In this document: positions 42,341 to 56,784 of the stretch, in pieces
Numbering within the stretch: the stretch's first letter is position 1
Layout of the letters: every line of letters starts with the position of its first letter
Assembly: GCA_963513935.1 (NCBI GenBank)
Contig: OY740770.1
Coordinates: forward strand, 89,898,198 to 89,962,197
DNA: 64,000 bases
Source of the DNA: Aphrophora alni
Taxonomy: Eukaryota; Arthropoda; Insecta; Hemiptera; Aphrophoridae
Direction: 5' to 3'
The notes under the pieces: generated by a model
Seen by the model: only the letters and a program-made list of their open reading frames with translations
The model's database searches: none
Told to the model about the DNA's origin: nothing
Program-made: the position numbers and the translations under genes

Positions 42341-44492
42341 AATATTATTAATAGTATAATATAATATTGTTAATCCGTTACTATTGAATTATGCAATATA
42401 AAATCAATGACGCTCGGCCGTCAGGAGCGTTTTACATTTACATTTGTAGTAAAAACAAAACTTTTCTTGTGGAATTAAATGAAATATTACTGTAATGTTC
42501 AGACCTGTGAAGTTTGTTTAGTTCCGCAGTTTTTCCATTAATAACAAAGTAAAATATATTTTAATATAAAAATATTACTTATTCTACCAACCTTGATCTA
42601 ACAATAAACTACAAAAACTCACTAGCTCTTTTCAATCTGTCCAGTTTTACAAAAAAATGTATTTTGCTTGTCATTAACATGGTTTCTCCTATTACAAAAA
42701 TATTGTTATAAGAGTTATTTAAAAACATTAACTTTATCAAAAAAATAATATTATAATTAAAAAAAAAAAAACATTGAGCATTAGTTATACCAATACGAGT
42801 TATATTATTATTTTGTTAATAATAATCAAGATTCACCTCAATAATCAGAATTATTTGTTTCAAGTGCTTTGATCGGTTGGGGTCGCTTTAACTACGGCTT
42901 ATGAAAAAGGGATAAGTTAACCTATTATTCTATTACCTTCCAATAACTATGTTATAATTACACCATGAGAATATTCAAGAATTTAATAACTTCATAAATA
43001 TGAAGATAATATAGCCGTACTTTATAATACAAACACAAGTTAACACGAAAAAAGTGAAGCATATTAGTAGGACAAAATAATATATTTTATATGCCTTGTA
43101 GTATTGATAACAACACAACAAACAATATATTCTCGCTACTCTTGACTATATATATAATGTTAATAATAATAAGTTAACCGGTCAGTGAATGATGGTGATT
43201 GGTTAAATACTGTGTAATTAATTGTTACAGTTTTCATGATGGTGTACGTTTGAAAAATTCTAATGTCTAAGTAGCCGCACCATGTGTTCTAGTTTATACT
43301 CTGTTAAGTTATTCAGTTTGTTTGGTAGATGTTGTTAGGTTGGTACACAGAAACTAGATTCAAGTTTAATTATATACATGTGATCAACCTCGTTCATAAG
43401 CTCTGATGCAAGATGAAGCCTACGTGATGTGTTTCAGAATAGAAGACTTAATTCAGGAAATAATAATTGTGAACAAATAATATATATAAGTATAATATAA
43501 TAAATCACTATTCGTCTATAGTAGTGAATTAATTCGAGAAATATATCTTTTAACCTAATAAACAATTAAGTAATGTTTTTGAAATTTTCTACAGATATGT
43601 TGTGCTGAATAAAATTAAAATGGATAGATTTAATAATACTATACTAGTTATTTAAACTTTTAGGTGCGGTATTTACATAATAAAATGTATTAATTTTCAA
43701 ACTTCAACTTACTATAAGCAATAATGAGGAAAAACTTCCTTCTAAATTTGTCTAAGAACAATGAATAAATTACGTGTCACTCTGGAGTAGTTTCCATACA
43801 TTCTTTATTACAGTCGTCACTTCATATATAAGATAATATAATTTTTGTGTTATAATAATATAAATTGGTTGTGTTATTAATTTTGTTTTTAACAGCTAAA
43901 GGAAAATTTCAAATTTTATGGCTATTCATTGGCGGTAATTTCTTAAAAGTTGTATGTTGTTATCTTTGGTAGACTTACAAATATATAAATATATAAAAGT
44001 ATATATTAAAAAAGGTTTAATATTTAAATTATTGCTTTCATTTTTAATAATTTTGTAAGAACTTACAATTTTCTATAATTTATCTCACACTGTTTCATAC
44101 ACAAATTAATATCTTTTCTAAATAAATGTACATTATATACTACATCTAGCTAATATACTTCACACTCTGGCTATTATGCATAGCACGACAGTTAGTAATG
44201 CGTCTAATCCAGTTAAATATAGTCTGTGTTTACAATCATCCATCTAATTAATTTACAAGGTAACATGAGGGTTGAAACTTTGTTCCATTGGATTAGAACT
44301 GTAACGTGATTAAGTATTACAGATGCAAAGTTTGAGTGTTTTAGTTTCCGAGAGAAGTATAAGAATTAATACGTGCTTGTAGTATATAAACCTTGAAACA
44401 AACAAAAAACTAAGTAAACTTACTACATTACTGCCAATAACAAATATTTACTTATCTCGGGTAAAATTATAATATTATCTAAACAAACAATG

Positions 44493-44497
<5 letters not shown>
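42338..44497. other. AT-rich non-coding stretch
   Basis: No gene. A small GC-rich hairpin lies at 42410-42430 (ACGCTC, 9-nt loop, GAGCGT), unusual for the surroundings. Confidence 0.55.

Positions 44498-44577
<80 letters not shown>
44498..44577. repeat. Compound (TA)n(TG)n microsatellite
   Basis: About 58 bp of TA pass directly into about 20 bp of TG, then TATG. This is the only compound TA/TG tract in the window. Confidence 0.95.
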
Positions 44578-47216
44578 ATGTAATTAACAAAATAACATAT
44601 AGTACCTTCATTTATATACATACCAAATAATATAACATATAATATCTGCAATACTCTCTAAGTCTACTGAAATAATATCTTCAACACATTACATTAATAA
44701 CTAAAAACAACTCAGTAATAACTACAAGAATAACTGTAATACTATGATTCCTACCTGCTGTAGAATTTTTAATATTTTTTGGCACTAACTGCAGTACTAT
44801 GGGTTCCATATATATTCAAAATTACTTTATACCCAGGATACAGTTTTCTATATGAAACTTTGTAATTTGAAAATGATAGAAATGTCATAGTGTGAAAAAC
44901 GTTTTCATCTATTTTTGTTAATTACCAAATTGGATATCTTTACTGTAATTATGTAAGTACTGACTAATTCAATACTGAAATAATAACTGGAATAATATTT
45001 CTAACATCAAATTTAACTCTACAAACTCTAATAATAAAACTAATATTAAATACTATTTGTACTACACGAAAAGGAAAACATTCAATATCATTGGAGGGAA
45101 GTCGTCAAATAGTCGAAATAAATAGATGAAAGTTAATTTCAAAACACAATTTTCATGTATAATATTATTTAAATACAATCTGTAATAACATTAGGGATAG
45201 AACCAAAAGTTTTTAAATAATGAAATATAAAATAAAGTGATATTGAATTTTGGGAATTAACAAAGAGATCAAACAAGATCTGTAGAAAAAAAACTTAACC
45301 CCATTATTGAAAAAACCAATCCAACTTAGACAACAGTAAATTATCTTTACCATAAAAACAGCCAAAAGAACAAGACCTGATTTATAGCTCCTGAGGATAC
45401 TAAATTGAATATTTAAATATTCAGTTATTTTGAAAAGTTAAAAAAATTTGTCAATAATTGAAGTTTAACAATAAAGGCTAAACTATCACGGTTAAAAAAT
45501 CTAATAACATAGTAGGCATAAATAATAATTTATGCACAAGTTGAAGCTGGAAATGAAAAAGGTAATATCCAACCAATATATGAGGAAATTTAATCATTAG
45601 AGCAAAAAGGGAACATTTTATTAGGTTTAATAAACATATAGTGTCTTTTAGTATTGATATAAAAACTATTCGAAATTAAAAATAAAAGTTAATACTCATT
45701 TAGAAAGAAGAAACCTTTGGAATTTAAGTAGATATTAGAACCTTTTTTTAAAATAGAATTTACTTGACATTTCTATAATTTTTTAGATTCAATAAATTTA
45801 TAAATTTAAATTTTGGTAAATATTTTTATGCACGTTTGACTAAGTGATATACAAATTTAATAACAGCCTTGAAGCTGAAAACCCACGGAGGAAGTGATAT
45901 AATAATTTTTCTCAAATAAAAATTAAAACATTCTAAATAATATAACTGTTAAAAATACTGTTCAATAAATTTCTAACTAATATTCAAAATCACAATTACA
46001 AATAGGAAAAAATTGTAATTGTTTTAAAAGGATGGAGAGATTTTTTTGTAAATTGTAATATCTCAGAAGTTATTAACTTTTTCATAATATTTAAATAAAT
46101 TATTTTTAATAATCTACAATAACAATCTCAAATTTCACTTACTGTTATCAGGGTTCAAACAATGACATGTGCTGTTCTTAAATGTAACAATATTGCCTGG
46201 AAACTAATTCACTTCTCACAGTGAACCAATGAAATTGATCCGATAAAGACAATAATGCGTATTGTAATGAATCCATGCAACACATTTAGAAATATTTTGA
46301 AAAATTGAATATTTTTAATTACACTTTTAGATGGATCTATCTGATATGGATAGATTTGGTTAACCGCTAGTAATTTCAATAATATCTGTCCAAAAAATTC
46401 TTTAGGTAATTTTTTTGTTTTGTTTACTGCTTAAAATGTGGGGTACACTACACTCTATGTTTATTAGGGATAAACGGAATAAAGTAAATACGTAAAGCAG
46501 AAAAAAACCCTACTTAATGGGCATTACCTTCATTCCACTTCCAATCCCCCTTTCATTCTTTAGCACTTTCCATTCTGTGTCAGTCTCATTCTTGGTCTAA
46601 GCTCTTCTTCTAACGTTTACTCTTGTATACTCTACTGTACCATCGTAAATAAATCTGAGCCGTACGAAAAAATAAAATAAACAAAAAATTTTATGTATGT
46701 AATATGGGAAACATTTCAATTACTGACATGGAGATAAACACAAACTAACATTTCGTATTGTAAGAATTTATAAGGCTGTATGCATAGTATATGAATTTAA
46801 TAAACACAGAGTTAGTGTTCTGGGTGGTCTATGTTTGACACAATAAATACTTTGTTAATGACTCTTTCACCTTTGTTATAAGAGCCGCAGTCATGTAGTA
46901 AAGTGATTCTATCATAGAACAATAAATACAATTCAATTGAGAAGAATAGCTAATATAAAAATTACAAAATAATGGTCTAAAGGCGAATAAACTTATTTCT
47001 TACTGTAAATGTTTAATCCTAAATGGAAAAAGCTGTTATTTTAATTCATAGCATTTCATTTGTTCAAAGCGCACCCACTAATAGCGAGAGGATTTCACTC
47101 AATTTATATAACTTAAATTGTAGTTTATATTACTAAAATGTGACAAGAATTTTGATATACACAATTTATTAACGATAGGTAAGCCGTTGTTCTTGAACCA
47201 CTCTTACAAAAAAAAT

Positions 47217-47220
<4 letters not shown>
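44578..47220. other. AT-rich non-coding stretch with a GC-richer island
   Basis: Positions about 46510-46670 are noticeably GC-richer. The minus strand there is open for two short stretches (residues such as DGTVEYTRVNVRRRA), broken by a stop. This may be an old element or exon relic; no family is recognised. Confidence 0.4.

Positions 47221-47275
<55 letters not shown>
47221..47275. repeat. (TA)n microsatellite
   Basis: About 55 bp of AT dinucleotides. Confidence 0.95.
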
Positions 47276-47277
<2 letters not shown>

Positions 47278-49234
47278 GAATAGCTTTTTTAAGAATAGAA
47301 AACTAATATCTTTATACGAAATAAATGGGAATAATTTATAATGGCTATTGCCGTGGTCTGAATGGTAACCTACATGTAAAGCCTAGACTTTCTTTTTCAA
47401 AGTAATAATAATTGAAGACTTTATACAATGTTTTTCTTCGCATTATTTAATTAGTTGTTAAATTATTTTTCACAGAGTAAACTTGGTTTTAATAATGTGC
47501 AGGAATAGGAACAAATAAATACAAATTAAAGACGTGAGAATTTTAATTACTGTTACGTTTAACATCAACCCGTGAAGTTTATATATATAGATAATTTATT
47601 ATATATAGAGATCTTTACGTATTACACTTTCCAAGACGAACTTGATAACAGTTTTCTTTTACTTCAACAAATCCCAATTCAAGTAGTGATTGTATTTATA
47701 GGTACAAACTGCAATAGGTACTCACCAGCAAATAATCCTGAAATCAACACTACTAAAACATATATTTTTTATAAAATATATCGCCTAACCACACATATTA
47801 ACGAGAAATAAACTTTTTCTTTCTCGATATTTTCAACTAATACTACTTACACGTTTTCAAAATGTATATTCATATATATTTGTGTACTGAAATTCCTGAT
47901 GTGACCACAGAGAAATAAAACTTGACAAACCGCAGAAAGACTGAAGTTATTGAATAAACATAACGATTTTAAGTATAGAATGAAAATATTATAAATAATA
48001 CAATAAATAAATCAATTTTTGACAAACCTAACATCAATTATTATTTCGTATCTTAGTGAATATTGAAATTTAGAAACATTCAACAATTTTAAAACATAGG
48101 TAACATGTAAAAATGAACTAATGAATTTTTAAAATTTGCAATTTTAATGTATATATTACCAATAGTATACAAAATATTTGACTAAATGCAATATATTTGT
48201 CTATGGGCGGAGAAAGACATATATGTCTCAGTATTTTTAGTTAAAGGTGCACATTAAAAACATAGAATGAGGTTTTTATTTTTTTTTAAATATTTTTTAC
48301 TTTATTTTTTTTTTTACAGAATATTCAATAAAAAAACTTTATTCAATAATTGCACTTATAAGAAATAAAGATAAAATCCTTGAGATAATTCTGTGACTAA
48401 TTGATCTTGAAATTACACCTATTCTCTTAAAGCTTGTCGAACAGCATAAATCGTATCAATTAAAATAATCTCATTTTCTTTCTGCATTCACAAGATTCAG
48501 AATAAGTAATAAACCTAACTTCTCTATTATTAACTCTATGTTTAACCCGAGCGATAAGTCAACATTTATTGTGTCAAACGTAGTGTGTATTGAAAATATG
48601 TTATCAGGTAAACATTTAACGTAAATATAATTCTTAGAATATATATATTTATACAGTTTTTACAGACATGTACTCAAAATATATAAACATAACATTTGAA
48701 ACTCATGACTATCATATTATGATTAGGTTATTAATAACGGCAAATGGATTATATATGTAATGAATTAAAACTAGTTACAATGACATTATTTTAGGATACG
48801 TGTCTTACATATCGAAATAAGTTGTTATTTAATAATATCCTAAAATATTTATCACATTGATAATTTAGGTTGGGGATTAAATATTTCTTAGTGTTTATAA
48901 AATTAAAGATTCATATTCTAGGTAATACTTGCATAACGAAAGTATACATACTTGGAAACTATGTATAATAACTCTTAACATAAAGGAAAGAACATTTATA
49001 AAAAATCGTAAATAGTAAAAATATACATTCAACCTACTCTTTTGAAATAGGCTTAAAAGTATATCTTTTAATCAATGTAAGAGAGAATTATTGAAAATTC
49101 TCCAACATGATAAAAATTGTATATATTGGTCCTATTTTATCAATTTTTCATAATCTATGTGGTTAGATACATTTTATAAATGATAGAACTTACATAAGGA
49201 ACATGGTTACACAGTGTTCGTGATAAGCAAATAA

Positions 49235-49238
<4 letters not shown>
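47276..49238. other. AT-rich non-coding stretch
   Basis: No gene supported. A minus-strand GTGAGTACC donor-like string near 47715-47725 lacks a credible exon. Confidence 0.55.

Positions 49239-49294
<56 letters not shown>
49239..49294. repeat. (TA)n microsatellite
   Basis: About 56 bp of AT dinucleotides. Confidence 0.95.
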
Positions 49295-49300
<6 letters not shown>

Positions 49301-49785
49301 TTATATTAAATATAATCACATTTTAAATATTAATAACTAATAACACGTCATATGATTCATGTTTAAATAGAAACATATTACGTCAAAGTCGACCAATATT
49401 TCCAAAACACGCAGCAGGGTGTCTATATTTCCATAAACGTGATTAAATTATTTTAATTCATTTGGAATAATAACATTTTTATCTTTAATATAAAACCCTG
49501 AGAATAACTGTATTCTAATCTAATCTACCTAATCTATACCTAATCTATACTGGTATCAAGATTTTAATGTCTGAAAAAAATGAAGCCAATTCAATCTATT
49601 TTTTACACTAATTAGGCTTTTCATAAAAAGCTGTGTCTTTATAATCGCCCACATTCCAGAGTTACAGAGTGCGCACTTCGCCGACAGTATAAATTAAGTA
49701 TTAAGTATTTGAATAAAGTGGATTTTGAAGTAAAACAATTGTCCATTTACTAATGACAATAACTTGTTTAGAAACTATATGTATA

Positions 49786-49788
<3 letters not shown>
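49295..49788. other. AT-rich non-coding stretch
   Basis: Only a short tandem string is visible (TCTAATCTAATCTACCTAATC near 49514-49545). Confidence 0.55.

Positions 49789-49824
<36 letters not shown>
49789..49824. repeat. (TA)n microsatellite
   Basis: About 36 bp of AT dinucleotides. Confidence 0.95.
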
Positions 49825-49826
<2 letters not shown>

Positions 49827-51017
49827 AAAAATATTACACCATAATTTAGAAAACATTACTGTTAAAATATCATATAAAAAAAGAAGCGTTACGAGCTTAA
49901 AATATCTCAATATCCTTTGATATGCTTACATCAATATATTGATATTGATTCTAATAGCATCAATAAATGAGGAAAACAAAAGTGATCAAGATAGACATAG
50001 CAAGCCTAGGTGAAGGAGAGAGGCATTGCCAAGACTTATAACATTACGTAATAACAATTCTAAACGGCCCACGTAAAGAGGTGTAATACGGAAAATCATC
50101 AATTTGTAGTTTAAGTCTTATTGGATTGTCTCCACACCGACTAATGTTTATTATTTTTAATGTGGAATATATCTCAAGAAATTTCAAATTTTTCGATTTA
50201 TGCAATATTAGGGGTCTGTAGTGGAGTAGCCTACATTATTATTGGAACATTGCAATCACCTTCTTTTTCTTCACACCTAAGCATTAGTGTATAACACTCG
50301 AAATACACCCAACTTGATAAGCCCATGTAATATTATGATCTAATTTGTGCATCAGTTTGATTCTGTTCTTTTATTTTGAAATTTCGGAACTAGTTCAGTT
50401 CAAATAATTTTTTATTTATTAACTTGCTTTTATTTTAAAATTGTCTAATGTTCTTCAAATAATTAAAGGCATTTATTTTTAAAATGTTGTAAATATTGGG
50501 TTTTTAAAAATTGCGATTTTTACTACGCACTTTACACTTTTTTTAGGAAATAAACTAAATTTGCATTGGTAGTATTATTCTGATATGTGTGAGGCAAGTA
50601 TAACGCTAATACCATTTTTTTTATTTTTAATAGATTTAGTAAATTATTTTTATAACAAAATATATAAATAAATGTAAAAAAAGCAAACGTCTCTCAATAA
50701 CTGAATGTAAAGCCTTTGTACATTAAAATAATGAAGATTGCTTGTCTATGTTTATGTTGGAAAGTTCATTTCACTACTTGCGTATAATTATAACTTAACT
50801 TTGTATGTAATTAAAAGTCCAACACAGCAGATGTTGCTGTTAAATTTTAAGTTACTTCTTTAGTTTGCTTAGTTATACACATTATAATTCCCTCAACTTT
50901 AGTAAGAAACGTTAATAAAATAAATTTATTTGATCAATTTAAACATGATGTGCATTCAGATTTGATACAAGTAATTCCATTACGCTCTTTGTGCTTTGCT
51001 TGCCATTGTGTAAATTT
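49825..51017. other. AT-rich non-coding stretch
   Basis: No feature supported. Confidence 0.55.
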
Positions 51018-51128
51018 ATTTTTGTAATATTTGTATAAACCATTTAAAATTTAATTATATATATTATATATATATATGTATATATATATAATTAAATTTT
51101 AAATGGTTTATACAAATATAACAAAAAT
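51018..51128. repeat. TA-centred palindrome (111 bp)
   Basis: ATTTTTGTAATATTTGTATA begins the left arm and its near-exact reverse complement ends the right arm. The arms are about 45-50 bp (core AAACCATTTAAAATTTAATT) around a short imperfect TA run. It is non-coding and could form a hairpin. Confidence 0.9.
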
Positions 51129-54100
51129 ATTACTAATGTTATTCTAATATTTAGTTGTAAAACATTATTTTGTCATTTTTTATGGTGTTAAAATGAACAA
51201 TTGTATCGGAATAACTTATTTATGAATAAAAAACTACTTTCCATATACTAAGTACACCAGAATATTAAGAAATTCTTTTGGCGTATTCAAAATTTTATAA
51301 TATAAAATGTGTCTGCTATCACCGATTTCGGAAGAACTAATAAACGTCAATTCTGTATTAACTGTATTATATATTCAATATTTAAGTCACATTTGAATAT
51401 AATAAACAACCTGTATTGAAAATTTGTTTTAAATATTTAGAGGAACAAGGTCGGCTTAAATAGAAACATAATTCTATTTTTTTAAATAATTACATTTTAC
51501 TTAATTTTGATTTAGTCGTTAACGACACAAACAATTTCAACCTTAGGTTGAGAACCCACAGATAATCAACCAACTACTCATGATGCATCAAAATAATTAA
51601 CTACTGTTACATAAGTGATGTATTAAATCAAATATCACACTACTTTAAATATTGCTTACGGGCATTAGTATATATTTTAGGCCATGGTTTCTAGAACGAT
51701 AGTTTAATAATAAAGATTTTATTTTTGGTTTTAAATTTATAGCCAGAGATGGTCTATAGTAAACAAACTATGTGTACCCTATTAGATTTAAATAGAAATT
51801 GAAAAATCGTTATACAATATGCACCAATAATTATAATATTTGTATTCCATTACGAGTTAATTACCTACTATTTTGAAACTAGTCAAATAGTATTTAACTT
51901 AGAGATGGTAAAATAGAATGACTGAAAATGTTTAAACAGAATATATATTCCACAAATATTTTCTCTCTGTTCTTTGAATTTTTATGAACTTATGCGTATA
52001 CTTACTTAAAAAAAAGTAAACAGTTGGGTATAAACAGGGAAATAGTGTTTTCATAAGAACAACAAATAATCGCTATTCTTTTTGTAGTTTTATTTGATTT
52101 ACAACAATAATAATGATTTCATCGTTCAATGTATTGTTTAATCGAGTTTAAATAGAAACTTTGTCGTTATATCGATAAAAATATTTCTCTATAATAAAAA
52201 CATGTCATCAATACAAACGTAACACGATTATTTTGTTAAACAAGTACATAGTGTTTTCGTAATACAACGAAAATAACGTCAATATTCTGTTCATGTTCAG
52301 GATTTTAATGGGTTGACAATAAATACATGAATTCCATTCAAGGTGCTCTCACGCACGCCACAGACGCTCTTTTAAAATATTAAAAATACCAGATAGTCGA
52401 CCTACAAAAACATACACACTGAGTCACAGAGCCTCATATCACTGTATATATAAACCTTAGGGTGTTTGTAATATAAAGAAAACTGAGGTTTAAGTAAACG
52501 AATTTGTTTGGTGAAAAGTAGAGTATACCATAGTTTAACATGATCTGTTTTAAATACCTAGCTAATGGGTGTTGGTTTTAAATGGAATTCTGTTTAAATC
52601 ATTAAAACATATTGACAGTAAAAGGAGTGTAAACGTTATTTCTTACGAAATAATATAAATTTATTATATTAAGTTGTAGGTATTGATGGAGTAAATTTGA
52701 TATTGAATAATATTACATCAACGTAATCATTTACATTATTTTTTTGGATAAAATAGAGCACTAATGGGACAAATTTTTAAGAAAAAGTAATAGATATCAT
52801 ATCTTGTAAAATTGTATAACACATTACGAAAAAAAAAAAAAAAAAAAAACAATAATATCTCCAAAAAACACTTAACATTATATACGAAAATGTGAAAACT
52901 ATATAAATAAATGAAATTATCGTCAAAGATTATACAATTGTATTTAAAGGAACAAAACCAATCAAACCATCATAACCAAATAAAAAGTAATTTTGGTTAA
53001 TATTTCTATAATTATAAAAAAATTTTCAACTATTTAAATCACTGCATGTGTTGTAAAATTAACAGAATTGCGACATATCTTCGGTTATCACTTATCCTAG
53101 TCAAAATTAAACAATTTAATATTAACTCATTCTTTTCTTTAACATTTATATTGGATATTATAAGACTATAGAACAGATCACAGCTTTCAAACAGTCATAT
53201 ATTTAAAAATTAACAACTGTCAGTCAAGATTTTTGAATAACTCATTAAAAATAAATTGAATATAGCATTTTTACATAGCTCAAAGCTCTATTTATTGAGT
53301 GGTTACCACCTGATCCAATTGTAGTATCGGTTAAAGAAAAATGAGTAAGTTTCAAATCTGCATCGAACTCACCTCTCCATAAACCGATTTTATGGAATTA
53401 CCCAAAAGATTGAATGGAAAGTAAGACTTTTCACTTGTCCATACAGCTGAAAGTTGTATATTTCTCGTTACGTGTTCCGCTAAAGCCTTTCAAGGATTTC
53501 ATAAGGAAAAACTTCTCAGCCATCGCCACGGAAACATTTTAATGATTCAAAGAAAATTGACAAATAACCCTATCCCTCTCATACTTTAATCCTGTCATCG
53601 TCGGGAATACCATGAAGGACGAAATACGTAAAATGAAAGGGAGTTATCTACCTAAGAACACATGCTGATAGTTATTCTCAAGCTAAAGTAACACAAGATA
53701 TTCTATTCCATACTCACAGTAAGTGAGCTATATGGTTAAGAATCTTACGGTACTGTTTAATTGAAACGCCAATAACAACATATGGAAACTAATCATTAAA
53801 AAATAGCACCAGGACGTCAAAAAATCAAAATAATGTTCAGAGTTTACATGGAGAATATTGAAAAGGTTATGGGGGTTATATTAGATGACCTAATGATGGC
53901 ACGAATCAGAACTTTAATTATATTTTTATATGTATTACTTTCGTAGTGAGCTAAATACATAGTGAGGCACAAAATTGTACTTAAATTGAAAAAAAATAAA
54001 ATAAAATAAAACAATAATATAAACATATATTTTAATTTATCCTTAACGTTATTATTCGCAAAATGAGATGATTTCATTTAAAATGAATACTTTAGTCTAA

Positions 54101-54697
54101 ATCCTTCTAAATGTATTGTGTTAATGTTGAATTGCCATTTAGAAAAAGTCTTCATATTCCCTGTGTGCTAGGAAATATTACATGTACTGTATTGTGAAAG
54201 TATTGTAAAACTTTACTTCTGAGAATTGATAATGTGCAATCTATTTTAAGTATGAAATAATATTTACGTCTATTGTTCTATCCTTGGTATTTTAAATTAA
54301 AATTATTTAATCTATTTAGTGCAGTTGTATGACTAAAATTGTGAGAGCTATTTTTGTAATGAAGGAATGTACATACTTAGTATGTGTTGTAAAAAGAGAT
54401 TAATAATAAATATTTTACGTTATATTATTTTATGGCTTTATCTTTATCATATATTTAAAATTCGCCATTTTCCAAACACAAATGCTATATCTCTTTTTTT
54501 TTAATATTTAAACACTATACACTGCCATGTTTATAGTAGTAAAATAAATTTAAAAAATAATTATAAACTAAATATACTACATGTTGAAATATGTTTAAAT
54601 TATCACAAGTTCTCCAGACACTTTTTGTAAAAACACGATCATTCTTACTATATTTTTACACATATTCAAAATGGACTTCCTACCTTTTTATATTTTT
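51129..54697. other. AT-rich non-coding stretch
   Basis: It contains a poly-A run of about 20 at 52829-52848 and a moderately GC-richer patch at 53340-53640 with no sustained open frame or recognisable motif. No gene is supported. Confidence 0.5.
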
Positions 54698-54903
54698 GTA
54701 AAACTTTACTGGTTTAAAGACGACAACAATGACGTTAGCTTAACATATATGTCTAATATGTCGTATTATTTTATGTAATAATCGTATAACATATATTATA
54801 CTGACATTGACAACATAGTGTTAAAAAGCAGCTATGTTAAAAATTAAATTAATAACGTGAAGCTAACGTCATTGTTGTAGTCTTTAAACCAGTAAAGTTT
54901 TAC
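54698..54903. mobile_element. 206-bp MITE-like element with 44-bp inverted ends
   Basis: Left end 54698-54741 and right end 54860-54903 are reverse complements with one mismatch (from GTAAAACTTTACTGGTTTAA to GACGTTAGCTT). The interior is about 118 bp of AT-rich sequence with no coding capacity. Size and structure fit a miniature inverted-repeat transposable element. The flanks TTTTT and ATTAA give no clear target-site duplication, so the superfamily cannot be assigned. Confidence 0.75.
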
Positions 54904-54971
54904 ATTAACTGTGAAATTTTGTGTTGAAGAGCTTTGCATTTATAGTGTAGTGGTTTATTTTGTATTATATT

Positions 54972-55288
54972 TATATGAATGTTTGTATACCGTTTGCTTT
55001 TTACAAATTATTAAACTACTCCAGAGGTAACGTGTGTCGCGATGTATAGTGACAGTCTGTGGTGTAAGTTTTTTTTCCCTTTTGGGTGATGTTTTAATTC
55101 GTTTTATATGTAATGTTTGTATACCGTTTGCTTTTTACAAATTATTACACTGAAGTGAGTCACCAACAACTCCGTGGGTAATAAATTTTACGTAACGTGT
55201 GTCGCGATGTATAGTGACAGTAAAGTCTGTGATGTATGTTTCTTCCATTTTGGATGATGTTTTAATTCGTTTTATATGTATTGTTTGC
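54972..55288 (+). repeat. Two-and-a-bit copy tandem repeat
   Basis: Unit 1 (54972-55104, 133 bp) and unit 2 (55105-55272, 168 bp) share GTTTGTATACCGTTTGC at the left, AACGTGTGTCGCGATGTATA in the middle and GATGTTTTAATTCG at the right. Unit 2 carries an extra insert of about 30 bp before the CpG-rich middle. A partial third start follows at 55273-55288. No coding sense. Confidence 0.88.
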
Positions 55289-56784
55289 CCTAGAGGACAA
55301 TATACGGATATAAGTCACAGTGTCAACAACATTAGGTAGAAATACATGAAATTTTTGGCTCATATAATATCAGCCAAATAAAAAAATAATGGTTTTTACA
55401 TTTTAAGTATATAATTAACAATTTTATTTAAAATAATTATAAAGACAATAAATATATTACGATAATGAACAATAAATAAACAAAAATTTGTTTGTATTAA
55501 AAACTTTAAAATATTTTTAACAATTTAAAGCAAACACATAAATCACAAAAAAAAAAATTCATTAACACATATTTGGATTCATTAGGGTGTGTAGTTTTGA
55601 TATTTTACTTTAACCTCAATACTAGTATTTAATAACAATATAGTAAATATTGATTCAGTTTTGAACAATGACTTCAGCAATAATATCATATTATGATATC
55701 TGTACTCTAGTAGTTCTCATAACGCAATCATAACATTCTCTTCCAAAATAAATAATAGTGGTCTAAACACGTTGTTTTAAGAGCAGAGTAAATATTGCAT
55801 GGTATTGGCTCTGAGATCTCGTCCACGGTTTATTTCATATAAAGATACAAAATATCACTAACAATTTGAATCCACAAAAAATGCAAAAGTAGTGCAGTAT
55901 AATATTAGTTTTCTGAGAGAGATAACGTAAATAATAATATTTTCTAATTTAATTCAAATATTTGGCCTAGAATACGGCCAATAATTTGTATAAAAAATGT
56001 AATATTCTGTATTACAAATTTCACTTTTGTCGATACTAAAAGACGAAAATACTTAAAAAGAATATTAATGCAAAACACCCTAACATTTTCCCCTTGTAAA
56101 GGTATACTGAGTATTGGCAACACGAAAGTAAATTAATAATTTTAAAATATATGAAATTTATCGTGATAGAATTCCTAATTTATTTAAACTAACTTTCTCA
56201 AATAACAGGTAAATAAATCAAATTATTATACATGCTTATTCCACTCATATCTGTCAGTAAAGGTACCTTAATAATATTTCATAAACATTTATGTTACTTC
56301 AACTCAGTTACATACATATATCAATACAATTGCAACAAATTATAAATAAAACTATTGTAGTAACTTTTACTACTTAACAATCAATTACCATAAAATCAAC
56401 GATAAAGAGGGGATAAATCCATCGAAATTAAGTAATCATGCTATTAATTTGAGTAAAAGGTCTTGTTATTAATAACAGTATCATAATTGGTTATCCATAT
56501 ACAAATTATATCAATTAAAAGTTTTTATTTTCTAATAAATTATTTTTGGTTACCCTTAAGATATTAGGTATATGTATTGTTTAAAAAAAAAAAAAAGTTC
56601 TATAATAAATAAAAATCAGTTTACGTGTTTTATTTTATATGGAAAATGAACAATTATGAGAGCACTAAAACGAAACTTATTTTTAATTAGGAAGTAAGTA
56701 AATAAACATGTTTTTAAACGAAAATTATATTCCCCTACATATTACGTAATTACAATTTAAAACTTTGTTTTACCATAAATAAAT
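55289..56784. other. AT-rich non-coding stretch
   Basis: No gene or long repeat recognised. Confidence 0.55.

Noticed and set aside
53280..53700. Possible decayed reverse transcriptase fragment
   Set aside because: A TYG-like string and slightly higher GC suggested it, but no further ordered motifs were found on either strand.
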